A DNA stretch of 64,000 nucleotides from Lutraria lutraria (taxonomy: Eukaryota; Mollusca; Bivalvia; Venerida; Mactridae), in NCBI GenBank assembly GCA_964023205.1, contig OZ026839.1, positions 18,010,386 to 18,074,385 of the forward strand, read 5' to 3'. Positions 35,540 to 47,702 of the stretch are shown one piece after another. How positions within the stretch are numbered: position 1 is the first letter of the stretch; the number at the start of each line of letters is the position of its first letter. A program made the position numbers and the translations under genes. The notes below the pieces were generated by a model, which was not told where the DNA came from, ran no database searches, and saw only the letters and a program-made list of their open reading frames with translations.

Positions 35540-36285
35540 TTTTGTGACTGTGTAGATGTCAGTTTTTTTGTACTGAAAGTCTTTTTCGAGTCGGTTCGCA
35601 GCGTGAAGTGACAAGTTTACCTCTTTTTGACACACTTAACATCTGAAATCAGAAAACATTGCAAATAATCACTGATCACTTGATGTTATGAACAGGATAT
35701 CCGTATTCTTCGACAATGACTTCTGGTTAAGTGCCGACCGATAAAACTAAAATTCGTGAAAAGGCATATCTGGAGTCAGTGAACAAGGATGAAAGTTCTT
35801 ACATTTTTATGACACCCAACCTTAGCATTTTCACCCAACATTAGCATAATATTTTTGTCACCCATCATTAGCATTGTCATTTCCCTGACCATAACATCAC
35901 AAATTGGAGAATTAACCGACAATATTTGATTGAAACGTGTTAGAAAGGCGTTTTGTTATCATGCGCCAAATTAACAACCATGTAAATCCGCCCAAAGGGG
36001 ATAATTCCTTAAAATATAAAAAATTCACCCCACATTAGCTACTTACATTGTGTATATGAAAAATGCGCGGTGACACTTTACGATTTAACTAGGGGATATT
36101 ATGCTAAATAATCTACAACCGAGGGTGAGTTTTTGAAATGGCCGGGCTCTAGCGAAGAGCTTTTTTAATATAAAGTACATGTAAGACTACAAGGATGAAA
36201 AATCTTACCTGAATCGACGGAATCCGCCATTGTTGGAGCACCCAACCTTAGCAAAAAGTCACGTGGTATTCGCACCGTGGCTATG
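35540..36285 (-). repeat. Right arm of large imperfect inverted repeat
   Basis: Reverse complement of 29,675-30,380, including the ATGGCGGATTCC first-exon-like start near 36,230 with its GTAAGA donor. About 45 bases near 35,765-35,810 are extra relative to the left arm. Confidence 0.85.
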
Positions 36286-36705
36286 CACTGACCTGTGTTA
36301 TTCTGCTCGGGGCTTTATGGGTATTTGCAGGAACTACTTACAAAATGGAAATTATAAACAATAACATGACGTCACCGTATGGTACACATTGGAGCCAAGC
36401 GTACTTCAACATTGCGTTTCATTGGATAATTAGTGTTATTGACGAAAGCACAAGAATAGAAATGGTACAACGTATTCATTCCCTATTCATTTTACATAAC
36501 TAAACGAATTGTGTTAATAACATACAACCGATATGGTTGTTTTGACATTTTTAATCCTTCCGCGGAACTATACTTTTAGCGTATCACGGTATAACTATCT
36601 TAATGTGGATAGTAATCAGTTTTATGTATAGAGGTTAGACAAACGTAGTGACGTCACGCTATGTATAGAACGTAATAGTGTGCGAAGAAAACGGTATGGA
36701 CGAGG

Positions 36706-36890
36706 TGTAAAACGCGGATCCACGGATCCAGATCCGTATCCAAAATAGAATATATATAGGGGAAATAAAGGGGTGTTAAGGATCCATTCTTTATTAATTA
36801 ACAGAATAAGACCAATTCGGTACCGAATTAAAGCTGAATATTGCAGCTTTGTGTACATCCAGATCCGATTCCGCGGATCCGCGTTTTACA
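36706..36890. mobile_element. MITE-like element with about 20-30 bp inverted ends
   Basis: Left end tgtaaaacgcggatccacgg and right end, in reverse complement, tgtaaaacgcggatccgcgg, with further matching 'atccagatccg' inward. 185 bp, no coding capacity. I could not find a clear target duplication. Confidence 0.65.
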
Positions 36891-37350
36891 ACTGGCCGGA
36901 CGCCATCTTGAAACATAACAAATCGTTCAGTTAGACTGTTTCTGTTACAAATCGTTTGCGGGAACCGTTTTCCTTAGCTGAACGCACTGCATGTGTATAA
37001 TTTAAGTCGGTATATTTGTACCATGTTACAAAAAAGCTGCTAATTTTTAGCAAACTGTTCGATAATTCTATAACTCGATACATATTTTTTCTTAATCAGG
37101 TTTATAAACGGGTCTAAAAACTCAAAATAAAACCATGGCTACTTTTACACATGAAATTAAATGATTTTCTCATGCATGTTTTACCGGAAACATATTCAAT
37201 AGAAAGGATTATCTCCAGAAAATCAACTGACAAGGTAAGGCATTTATTTCTTTTATTCTTATGCGCGAAGTAAATCAGCACAATATTTATCATGTTTTAT
37301 AAAACTACGATTTATTTAAACTTTTCAGTCGTACGCTTGCTGGTCATATA
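36891..37350. other. No supported gene
   Basis: AT-rich sequence. A short start-codon context at 37,135 leads only to an early stop. Confidence 0.4.
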
Positions 37351-37356
37351 TACTAC

Positions 37357-38250
37357 TCAAAATTTGATAAGGATCACTTTTTTAGTTATGTATAAAGACT
37401 TAAACAAATAGGTATGCTTATTTATTTTTAATGCATTACTTTTATCCCTTCGAAGGCCTCTAGAATGCGCGATTATTACGTTTGTATTGCTACCAGCGCC
37501 TGCACGGGCGGCACTGAAAACTGCATACCCACGAAATAAGGCGTTTTGGCATACATGTAACATTTGAACAAGTGGTCATTTCTTGTTTTTCGCTTCGTGT
37601 ATTCGATTCTTACCCAGACTATCTACCAAATTGTGTTCAAAATGCCGTATAGAAGACGTTTAACTCCTGATGAAATGCATGTTGGCATTGGAATGCTTGA
37701 GACAGAGTTGTCTCAGAGAAGTGTAGCAGAACACCTGAATGTGTCACAAAGTGTTGTTTGCAGAATGTGGAATCGTTACCAATTGAATGGAAATGCTCAG
37801 CATCGACATGGTGGTGGTCGTGCAAAGGCAACATCTGACATTCAGGATCGTTATATTGTTGTTTTAGCCAGACGCAACCGCTTCCGTAACGCCACTTCGT
37901 TACGTTATGACTTCCAAATGCCACGAATGTAAGAGTTTCAACGCAAACCATCAGAAATCGTTTGCACAGTGCTGGATTGATGACACGACGACCGGCAATT
38001 CGCATCCCGTTGACCCGATACCACATCCAGGAGCGTTTGAACTGGACACGTCAACACGTTGGATGGACGTTAAACGACTGGACCCCTGTGCTTTTTACAG
38101 ACGAGTCAAAGTTTTGCATTGACTTTACGGATCGACGTGCTCGAGTGTGGAGAGCACGTAATGAGCGTTTTGCACAGGTTTGTGTCGCTGAACATGACCG
38201 TTATGGCAAGGGCTCAGTCATGGTATGGGCCGGAATCAGCATTGAATAGA
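37357..38250 (+). pseudogene. Tc1/mariner-like transposase, 3'-truncated
   Basis: A Tc1-type terminal phrase (actcaaaatttgataaggat) lies at 37,355-37,375. ATG at 37,642 opens MPYRRRLTPDEMHVGIGMLE, then a helix-turn-helix (QRSVAEHLNVSQSVVCRMWN). Near 37,920 the frame shifts; 37,925-38,249 continues TQTIRNRLHSAGLMTRRPAI, VLFTDESKFCIDFTD with the first catalytic Asp, and GSVMVWAGIS. The frame then stops; the second Asp (QDNA-type) and third catalytic residue and the right inverted repeat are missing. Dead copy. Confidence 0.85.
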
Positions 38251-38605
38251 ATGTACATACGCTTATATAATAAGTCCTTTCTCACTAGACAGGTGTGTAT
38301 GGTGTTAACTGAAGTCTCTTTTTGATGTATATGTTACTAACAGAATGTGTGGATGTTTCACTCTGAAGTCAATTGTGTATATTATTTAATATTTTGCAGT
38401 TGACAGTTATCTATGTATGTATGATGGTCTGAAGAGAATAGTTAAACTTGTCAGATGGTCTTATCATTTAATAACTGCCTTATGATTTAGGCATATAATT
38501 TACAAGTTTGAACAATTTTGAAATCTGCTGTTATCTAAAGTGTTTGATTACATTTCTCCGATTCGTTACCACCATTGCCCTATTCAATAGTATTCAAACT
38601 AGTCT

Positions 38606-39010
38606 CTATAGCAATATTGTACTGTGTTCGTCAATCCAAGCGTGATTTGCACCGAATTCGCCAATATCCACCATTTGAAAAAAGGTGACCAAGCCTTGAA
38701 GACGTCTACAGTCATTAAAGATAGATGTGATGGACGGAAGAAGCTTTTGTAGTTGTACTACCGTCTCTGTTATTGTTTCATCGGTAACGTTATCTACCTT
38801 TTCAAAGTTATCTGCGTCTAAGCACAGTATAGTTGTGTCCAATTGTTCGTCAATTCAGCATCATCTGGTTGAGAAACTTCTGTACTTTTCGATTCCGCTT
38901 GTTTCAGGAACAATTTGCAATGGACAGACTTAATTGGTGTGTTCACTTTTAGAAATTTCCTTATTGGTCTGTCACTTGTTACATTATTTGTAGGGATTAA
39001 TTTTTCCAGT
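38606..39010 (-). pseudogene. Possible decayed gene, unknown
   Basis: On the minus strand two frames join with one shift near 38,850. The first runs about 60 codons (QKLEKLIPTNNVTSDRPIRK..., SVHCKLFLKQAES). The second runs about 75 codons (DTTILCLDADNFEKVDN, TVVQLQKLLPSITSIF). The amino-acid composition looks coding, acidic and helical. I do not recognise it. The right part could start at an 'acacag' acceptor near 39,025. Confidence 0.35.
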
Positions 39011-39019
39011 TTCTGTGTT

Positions 39020-40590
39020 CGTTGTCATGACGTCGATGTTGTCGATAATGTAATAGCCCTTCATTTTAAGTTATATGGCGATATTTAGTTGTACCTCTAT
39101 CATTTGCTTCCCTCGTGAACGTGACGCTCTATATGCTGGAGTTTGCACAGTGCCATGTCGCTTCCGAAATGCTGGCAAATGGCACCCGTCACTACATACA
39201 CACCGCGTGATCTGTATCCTGAAATTGATTTTGACTTCAATGAGCAACGTACACATGAAGAGTGACCTTCGTTTAGTACCGTACACACACTCTGTGAGAA
39301 ACTTACACAGTCGTAGTATGCAAAAAACAACGTTCAAATGTGCTTCTTTAACCTACAGAACATTTCTAATGAAGACATGATTGAATAAGTATACCATACC
39401 CAATAAGTATAAGAAATAATACTCACGAAAATTATTATAATGAAAAATCTACCGAAACAAGATTGTCTACGAACATCCCTAACTTTGGAGCTTAATTCAT
39501 ACGTAAATGGTACTAAGTTAACTACATACAACTGTTTAATAGTATTAAATGTTTCTACTCATCATGTTTCGTACTTGGAATTTGATATTCCAGCAAAATA
39601 CAATGTCACTACTACGAAAAAAGGTCGTCCTTAGCTTTTCAACCACGTTATGTGTACATATTATGGATCACTTGTCGTTGCATAACATACACATGTTTTC
39701 GATGCAAACCGCCTCTCATGATACTTCGTTGGCCCCCGGTGTCTGTAGTTTTGGAAGTTAAAATTCAATTCAATTGATGCCTCGCAAATACTAGTCACGG
39801 ATGATAAATCTGCATACTTCAATATTTGCATTTTTGCGTTTCTTTTTTTAAATGAGGAATAATATTACGTATGTTTTGATAAAAACAACATGTACCTTTT
39901 AAGTTATAGATGAAAGTATCATTTAATGTTAAGATAAACTGTATTGTTACACTAATAGATATAAAGTTGCATGTGTGATGTATAAGAAAACAAATCGGAT
40001 GTTTTCATAGACCATACAGTATTTATGTTATTAATAACGTAAGATACGTTATGTACTAAGCAAACCATATAAAACATATTTGTTATGGCAAAATCGTAAT
40101 TTATGTATAAAAAAATTATTTGTCATTGATATATAAAGGTTGCGTATAGATTTATAATTTTATATACACACTCATCAAATAGCAGCGCTTATTTCCGTTA
40201 CTGTGAAAGAAACGCTTCAGGAATAAACATTAACAATCAAAGAAATAGCAAATACAGTAACAAGACACACAATTTATACCTTTTAAGTTTGAATAATTCC
40301 TTACATTGTCGATAAATACAACACATATACATAGTTCTATAAATACAAATTGATAACAAATCTCTTTCAGCATATTTTGTCACCTAAATAAACATTGTTT
40401 ACAACATAACGTATCTTATGCTTCATGTTTAGTATGAGTTCTGTTGTAAAATATAGGACTTGTTTGGGTCCACCAAGTTCAGTTTTATACTGTTAATACA
40501 TTGATCAACCAAATATAAAGAATACAATTTTATTTCAAGATACTTTATTTTCCACTTTTGCTTTTTCTGCATTTATTGAGTTAACGTAGA
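39020..40590. other. No firm gene
   Basis: Overlapping frames on both strands at 39,071-39,380 cannot be told apart by motif. A 64-codon plus frame at 39,440 (MKNLPKQDCLRTSL...) lacks neighbours. 39,840-40,580 is very AT-rich. Confidence 0.35.
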
Positions 40591-40591
40591 A

Positions 40592-41345
40592 TCAACCTAG
40601 TTGGTTTTGTAAACTATTTTCATCTGTAGTAAAAATCACCATATCGTCTGCAAATAGCAACATATGCATACAAAGTTGGTTTATATCGTAGTCCGTAAGT
40701 GAAGTAAAATCTATATTTTGAACGACGTCATTTACAAAAAGTATAAAGAGGACAGGTGACAAGGGTTCCCCTTGTTTTAATCCAAGGGATATATCGAAGA
40801 AGTCGGACAAAGATTTATGGACCTTAACACATGCGGAGACTTTGGAATATATAGATTTTAACATAGTAACCATTTTAGAGCTGACACCGTAATGAGTTAG
40901 TTTGTACCACAGAGAGTCCCTAACAACGGTGTCGAACGCTTTTTCATAGTCAATGAATGCGCAATATACAGACTTATTGTTTGAAATTACCTGATTAATG
41001 ATACTGTGCAAAATAAAAACACAGTCAGTTGTGCTTTTCTTATTTCTGAACCCGAACTGTTCATTGCATAGCACTCTTATTATCTTCGCACCATGTATTT
41101 AACCTGTTGCGAAGATCTAATGAAAAAATCTTGGCCATTGTATTGATCAATGAAATGCCTCTGTAGTTAGAGGGATCAGATTTGTCTCCCTTTTTATGAA
41201 TGAGTACAATGATGCCCCTTGTCCAAATTTCTGGGTAGTTTGTAAAAATATTCTTACAAGATATGGTGCTATAATTTGTTTTGCATCAATAGAAAAGTGA
41301 CAAGTTATCTTATCAGAACCCGGTGCCTTATTTCTCACTAGACTA
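40592..41345 (-). pseudogene. LINE reverse transcriptase, minus strand
   Basis: From right to left: APGSDKITC at about 41,320 (start of RT), then after a shift CNEQFGFRNKKSTTDCVFIL, CAFIDYEKAFDTV, GLKQGEPLSPVLFILFVND and LLFADDMVIFT at about 40,630. These are RT blocks 2 to 5 with the FADD catalytic box. The element stops at about 40,590, so RT thumb and tail are missing. Same strand as the endonuclease and linker pieces at 41,988-42,583. Confidence 0.85.
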
Positions 41346-41459
41346 GATATGGTTTTACATATTTCATCAAACGGTTTATCTAAACAAGCAATATTAATCA
41401 GGTTTCCCTGTTCAAATTCCGACCAGTTTACTTCACCCGATGCATCATTTTCCTATTTT

Positions 41460-41725
41460 TAAAAATTTCATCAAAGATGAAAAATCACCAAACACGAAAA
41501 CGATCAATTTATTATATCTACGTTTCGCCGAATTGGCTTCTTCAGGATAATAAATAAATTTCATCAAAATATGTTGAAAATTGGTCAGTATTAATAACTG
41601 AATTTATTAACCTTTTGCCAGAATTGTTTTGGTGCTTTGCGGCTCATAGCGGAAAATTTTGATTTCTTTAAGGAATAGTACCGGGATTTAGCCTTTTTCT
41701 TAAAGACATTGAACCAGGAATGCGA
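41460..41725 (-). pseudogene. LINE linker region between endonuclease and RT
   Basis: On the minus strand 41,600-41,720 reads SWFNVFKKKAKSRYYSLKK and SRKAPKQFWQKVNKF, the KAPKxFW motif typical of the linker before RT. It lies between the RT and the MITE and is broken by stops. Confidence 0.65.
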
Positions 41726-41789
41726 GGCATATTACTCAGACCCAGCAGTCCTGTATATTCCACAGTAGGGAGTCCAATAAAACAGACAG

Positions 41790-41942
41790 GGTCATTGATA
41801 GACTAGCTTCTTATTTCATAATCAGTGGCTATATGGCTAATATATAGCTACTGTATAGATACTTAAATTTAAGTATCTATACAGTAGCCATAAATTTAGG
41901 TGACTAATTATGTAATTAGATTAAGCAAGTCTATCAATGACC
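41790..41942. mobile_element. Palindromic MITE inserted in the LINE
   Basis: Inverted ends ggtcattgatagact at 41,790 and agtctatcaatgacc at 41,942. The centre is a perfect 40-bp palindrome at 41,849-41,888 (ctactgtatagatacttaaa and complement). Outside it, 'cattgaaccaggaatg' at 41,707-41,722 and its complement at 41,942-41,957 form a further inverted pair. Confidence 0.75.
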
Positions 41943-41987
41943 ATTCCTGGTTCAATGTTTTTAACGTTAATGAAATGTTTCCTGCTT

Positions 41988-42590
41988 TCAAGAATTCTTT
42001 TTTCGGCGGAAGCACATTGTTTGAAACCTCTTAATTCTGTCATTATAAAAACGTTTTTTTTTCACAGATCTACATTCGTCATTAAACCACGTATTCGTAA
42101 TCCGCGTTGCTCGGTGATTAGGATAAATAGTCCTACCGAAAGTACTGCTTGTACATTTATACATGAGTTCTGATAAATTAGTTATATTTAAATCTATGCT
42201 CTCTTGTTCATTTTCTATTCTACATGAGATATCTTCGAACTTTTCTCGTTCGGTTTCTATGTTAATAAAAAAAACATTTAAGTTATTTTGATCCCATATG
42301 ATTTTTTCGAACGGGATTTCACTGTTCTTACTACGATTTGAAGCCTCATTTAGACATCCGATTTTAAAAGTTATAGGACAGTGGTCCGAAAATTCCAACA
42401 AAACATGTACAGTAAAATCAGTAATAAAATCAAAGAGTATTTTGTGATTAAATAATCAACCATACTAGAACACACTCGATTTCTATTTTTACAATAATAC
42501 GTACAGTTACCTTCATCTAACCTTCCGTTAACAATAGATAGTTCATGTTTCAAGGCGCCAAGTGTTACGCTGCTAAATCGCACTCTCTTA
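41988..42590 (-). pseudogene. LINE endonuclease end and linker, minus strand
   Basis: 42,371-42,583 reads KHELSIVNGRLDEGNCTYY and SSMVDYLITKYSL, the endonuclease segment near its catalytic end. 41,988-42,401 in another frame continues EFSDHCPITFKI (SDHxP, endonuclease last motif) and then the linker (ITNTWFNDECRSVKKKRFYN). The 5' part of the endonuclease is absent past 42,590. Confidence 0.8.
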
Positions 42591-43010
42591 TAAAACTAGG
42601 ATTTTTAGTGATAAATTGTGCTTGTAGAAATTTGATTTTTGTTGTGTAAACTTATGGATATGTACTAGCAATGAATATGAACTTTGTTTTTGGAATATTA
42701 ATTGCATTTGTGGATTATATTTGTTTGAAACAATTGGTTGAGAACAACGTATTGTGTTATAACTGGATGAATACATTCTCTGTACACAGTACAGGGATAA
42801 CATCATGTTCACAGGAAGGTGCTAAATAGTTAATGGCTATTTTATTGCTATTAACTGGACATGCTAATTTACTGCTGGGATAACACCTGTCTCAGAATGA
42901 GCAGTTCAGCAGACAATTATGGATTATCATGAGGCCTCAGTCAGACGATTATACAGTGCAAGTTATTTAATGAGATTTCGTTCACTGCCTAGACAAAGAA
43001 TTATACCTGA
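42591..43010. other. No supported gene
   Basis: AT-rich sequence between two oppositely oriented LINEs. No motif seen. Confidence 0.4.
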
Positions 43011-43016
43011 TCAAGA

Positions 43017-43820
43017 ATGTTGGCCAGATTAAAAGGCCTTGGGATATCAAACTTTAGAAGAACACGATCAGGTACTAAAACACACAAAAATCACCCCAGA
43101 TGTAAAAAACAAGCTGGTTTAAATCTCTCAAATCTTACATATCGAAAACGATGCAATACCCTTAATGATTTTACAGAGAATGTCAGTTGCTTGACTGTAT
43201 ATTGCCGATCATTAATCAGATGTACTTGTTGGACAATTACTCCGTGAACAAAAAGTTCACTTTGCAATTTTAACTGAAACATGGTATTCCGATGAAAAAC
43301 AATATCAATTCGAGACATCAGTTCTAAACCAAAATGGTTACAAAATCAGTGTTTCAAACCGGCAGAATAAAATTGGCGGTGGTGTTGCCATTTCATGTCG
43401 CAGCGATGTAAAAATGCGCAGGCTGCTTTCTGGTGCAAAATCTAGCTTTGAATATGGAGTATGGCAATTAATCTTCAAAAAAACATCACTATCCACTGTG
43501 TTGGTATATATAGACCCCATCGCTGGCAACACCAAATCAATTTGTGACTGATTTCTTTCCATTTCTTGAAGACATAGTTCCAAAGTATTCAAACCTGATG
43601 ATTATGGGAGATTTCAACTTACACATTCATGACAACAGTAATGCTATCGCAGATTTCAATAATTCTCCGTTCGCTCTAGGGTTGCTATAACACGTTGACT
43701 TTCCAACGCACGTGCATGGTCATAGTCTTGATCTTGTGATCACGGAACTTGCAAACGGTGTTGATCTAATCTCGTGCGAACCTCGTCCATTTTTATCAGA
43801 CCACTGCTATTAAAGTTGTC
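43017..43820 (+). pseudogene. LINE endonuclease, plus strand
   Basis: In one or another frame: LTETWYSDEK at 43,268; IGGGVAISCRSDVKMRR at 43,375; LMIMGDFNLHIHD at 43,592 (GDFN motif); SLDLVITELANG at 43,720; and FLSDHC near 43,795 (SDH motif). Domain order is that of apurinic-type LINE endonucleases. Stops at about 43,550 and 43,690 and a shift break it. The RT frames follow on the same strand. Confidence 0.8.
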
Positions 43821-43869
43821 ACGAGGGTAAAAAAGGAGAACATTGTAAGTAAGTCTATTTCTTTTCGGA

Positions 43870-45410
43870 ATGTCAAAGACATGGACAACGACAAGCTTAC
43901 TAAAGATCTATGTGATGACCATTTGTACTGATTCGGTTGAAACTTTTGTAGATCAGTTTGAGAATAAAATTGGGAATCTGCTTAATACACATGCACATAT
44001 GAAAGAGAAAATTCAAATATTCAGAGCACCGAAGCCCTGGTTCAGTAAAAGTATCATGTCCCTTAAACGAGTGATGCGTCGATCCGAGAAACTTTGGCGT
44101 AAACATCGCCAACCAAGCGACTATGAAATTTACAAATCTTCACTTCACAAATATCACTATGAACTAAGAAACGAAAAATAATTAGTTCTCAGTAACACAG
44201 TGATTGAATTCAAAGGTGATTCCAAAAAGCCATATCGTTTTGCGAAAGATCTTACAGGAAGCAAGTCTGAAAACCCTATGCCATCCGTAGAAGATGAAAT
44301 CACACTAGCAGATAAGTTTGCAGACTATTTCATGGATAAGATAAAAAAGATACGCGATTCTCAGAGAAATTTTGAAAATTATAAACCTACAGTTAAAGAT
44401 GTACCATCATTTAAATCATTTGAAAATCTTTCAGAGCAAGAAGTTAGTATGCTCATTAGCCAGTTACAAACTAAAGCTTGTGAACTTTGTGACGTTTTGC
44501 CAACCAAACTTTTAAAATCTTTTCTTAATGAACTTTTACCTACAATTACCCAGCTTGTGAATCTTTCTCTGACACAAGGAGTTTTTCCAGCCAAGTGGAA
44601 GAAGGCAATTGTCAGGCCTCTGCTAAAAAAGTCTGGTCTTGAATTAACATTTGCCAACTATCGACCAGTCAGCAATTTGCCATTTTTATCTAAGAGGCTG
44701 CCCTCCATCGACTCAATGAACATGTTAATGAAAACAATCTCCTTCCTAAAAATCAGTCGGCATATCGCCAGTTTCACTCCTGCGAGTCAGCCCTTCTTAG
44801 GCTTCTATATGACGTTCTTGATGTAATGGAGCATAAAGAGGTCACATCATTGATAGCATTAGATCTGAGTGCTGCCTTTGATACTGTTGACCACAACATT
44901 CTGTTAAATGTTCTCGAAAGTCAGTATGGTGTATGTGGATCTGCGCCGGAATGGGTGGATTCGTACCTGAGACCGCGTAGTTGTCGAGTGATAGTAAACT
45001 CGAATTTGTCTTCAGCTCGGGAACTTGACTGTAGTGTCCCCCAGGGAAGCTGTTTGGGTCCTTGGCTCTACTTGACGTACGCATGGACTATATTTGATAT
45101 TGTGCCTCCATCTATATCTGTGTACGGGTTTGCGGACGACCACACGGCAAATATACGTTTTAGACCATCACCAGCTGAAGAAGCCAGTGCCATTTAAGAT
45201 CTACAGGACTGTGCTGTTCTCATTAATGATTGGATGAACAATAACAAATTGAAAATGAGCATTTCAAAGACAGAGCTTATACTTTTTGGAAGTCATGCAC
45301 AGCTCAATAAGTGTAACAGTACTGAAATCAATATATGTGGCCATGTCATTAAATCAAACAAGAGGGCCATGATGGCCCTATATCGCTCACCTGAGCATTG
45401 TAACACAAAG
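43870..45410 (+). pseudogene. LINE linker and reverse transcriptase, plus strand
   Basis: 43,870-44,181 is linker (KIQIFRAPKPWFSK, KLWRKHRQPSDYE). 44,200-44,826 covers RT start (LLPTITQLVNLSLTQGVFP, KAIVRPLLKKSGLE, NYRPVSNLPFLSK). 44,826-45,197 has LIALDLSAAFDTVDHNIL, SVPQGSCLGPWLYL and YGFADDHT (catalytic box). 45,225-45,359 has NNNKLKMSISKTELILFG. Two shifts and one stop lie inside. The frame is then interrupted at about 45,359 by a pearl-like element and resumes at 46,893. Confidence 0.85.
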
Positions 45411-46892
45411 GGATAATTTGAAGGAAATGTTATCTGACATGGTAAATAATTATCTACCAAAACTCTTAAGTAGGTGTTGAAATCAACTGACCCCCGGGGC
45501 TGGGCCAATATTGACCACGGGTCATGATTTGAACAAACTTGGTAGAGTTCAAAAAGAAAATGCTAAGCCCTAGGCCTCTTGGTTTTGGACAAGAAGATTT
45601 TTTTAATTTAGTGACCACGGGGCAGAGCCGATTTTAACCCAAAACTAGTCTAACTTAATAGAGGTATGCTAGACAATGCTACATACCAAATATCTTAGCT
45701 CTAGGCCATGTGGTTTTGGACAAGAAGATTTTTATAATTTTACTATACAAAATAGAGTAAACCCTTGGGTGGGGCCAATTTTGACCCCGGGGCCATAATT
45801 TGAGCAAACTTGATAGAGGTCCACTAGGCTATGCTACACACTAAATATCAAAGCTCTAGGTCAAGTGGTTTCAGAGAAGATTTTTAAAATTTCCTATATC
45901 AATTTATACAAAATCAAGTGAGCCCCGGGGCGGGGCCAATTTTGAGCCTACGGCAATAATTTGAATAACTTGGTAGAGGTCCACTAGACAATGCTACATA
46001 ACAAATATCTAAGCTCTAGGTGTAGTGGTTTCAGAGAACAAATATTTTAAAATTTCCCTATATAAATCCATATAAAATCAAGTGAGCCCCAGGGCGGGGG
46101 CCAGTTTTGACCCTAGGGCAATAATTTTGACAATCTGGGTAGTGGTCCACTAGACAATGCTACATACAAAATATTGAAGCTCTAGGTCTAGTAGTTTTGG
46201 ACAAGAAGATTTTTTAAATTTTCCTATGTGAATCCTGTGAGCCCCGGGGCGTGGCCAATTTTGACCTTAGGGCAATGATTTAACCACACTTGGTAGAAGT
46301 TCACTAGACAATGCTACATACCAAATATTGAAGCTCTAGGCCTAGTGGTTTCAGAGAAGACTATTTGTGTAATTTTCCTATATAAAATAGAGTAAACCCT
46401 GGGATGGGGCCAATTTTGTCCCCGGGGCCATAATTTGAACAAACTTGGTAGAGGACCACTAGACAATGCTACATACAAAATATTGAAGCTCTAGGGCTAG
46501 TAGTTTTGGACAAGAAGATTTTTTTAATTTTCCTATATAAATCAAGTGAGCCCCGGGGCGGGGCCAATTTTGACCCTAGGGCAATAATTTGAACAATCTT
46601 GATAGAGGTTCACCAGGGAATGCTACACACTAAATATCAAAGCTCTAGGGGCCTGGTTTTTGAGAAGATTTTTTTAAAATCCTTCTGGTTGCTATGGCAA
46701 CCAGAGTTCTTCATGGAATGGAATTCTTTGAACAACTTTGGTAGAGCTTTAAGCAAGGAACACACCTGTGAAGTTTTATTGAAATTGACCCAGTGGTTTA
46801 GGAGGAGATGTTGTTTAAAGAAATTGTGGACGACGACGGACATAGTTCGATCCTAAAAGCTCACCTTGGCACTCTGTGCCAGTTGAGCTAAA
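45358..46892 (+). mobile_element. Pearl-like element, about 1.53 kb, inserted in LINE
   Basis: Head: acaagagggccatgatggcc (itself a small hairpin), then 'ctatatcgctcacctgagc'. Eight tandem core units of about 155 bp follow, each with 'gg(g)gccaattttgacc', 'ggtagaggtccactagacaa', 'atatct(t)agctctagg' and 'caagaagattttt'. Tail: 'gctatggcaaccagag', 'caactttggtagagc', then the 3' hairpin TGGCAC-tct-GTGCCA between AGCTCA and TGAGCT, ending ctaaaa. The LINE reading resumes after it, which marks both ends. No coding capacity. Confidence 0.9.
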
Positions 46893-47700
46893 AAGTGTAT
46901 AAGGTACCTGGGTGCTTTTTTGGATAAGTCTCTAACTTTCAAAGACCATATCAAAAGAAAATGTAAAATTGCCATGCTGAATTAACATAGGATTAAGAGC
47001 TTTCGAAAATATTTGTCCAAAGAAGCCACTGAAACTCTTGTTTTATCCTTGGTTATATCGCACTCAGATTATTGCAACGCCATTCTTTTTGGCATCTCTC
47101 AATCTGAATTATCAAAACTTCAACGTATACAAAATATGTGTGTTAAGCTTGTGCTAAACCGTTCGAAGTACGATAGTTCCAGAAATGCATTGTTTGATAT
47201 TCACTGGCTTCCAATTAAAGCACGTATACGATTTAAGATTTTAATTAACATACATGCATAACTGTTCAGTAGGAAATGCACCATCTTATCTAACTGAAAT
47301 TTTGTCTCATAAAGTGTCAAAACGTACCTTAAGATCATCACAATCATCTATTGGTTGTTATGAGGTTCCTTATAATAAGAACACATTTTTTCAGACAGAA
47401 GTTTCAGCATGATATAGGTCCAAAATTGTGGAACGAATTACCTGTTAGTCTGAGACAATGTGATTATGTGGACAGTTTCAAACGTATATTGAAATAATAC
47501 TACTTCATGAACTATTTTGCACTATTTTAACTGTGTGTATTTGATAAACTTGTCGACTACATGTGCACTCTGATGTGTATATTTGTGTATTTTCATCTAT
47601 TGTTTGTTTTTCATTGTACAACGCCATTGAATATGTATTTATATGTAGAAATAGGCGTTTAATCAAATTCTCAAGTTTCATGTTTCTTACATAAATAAAT
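46893..47700 (+). pseudogene. LINE carboxyl part resuming after the insertion
   Basis: 46,893-46,990 reads YLGAFLDKSLTFKDHIKRK in one frame. 47,013-47,261 reads SLVISHSDYCNAILFGISQ and LQRIQNMCVKLVLN and ends ...HWLPIKARIRFKIL. 47,270-47,500 (APSYLTEIL, WNELPVSL-type) continues out of frame. The 3' end has an 'ataaataaat' tail at about 47,692. It belongs to the RT at 43,870-45,358. Confidence 0.85.
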
Positions 47701-47702
47701 CA

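Noticed and set aside
39071..39380. Overlapping frames on both strands
   Set aside because: Both strands are open for about 80-100 codons without motif or neighbours; cannot be decided and may be chance.
46599..46856. 85-codon plus frame
   Set aside because: Lies wholly in the pearl-like tail.
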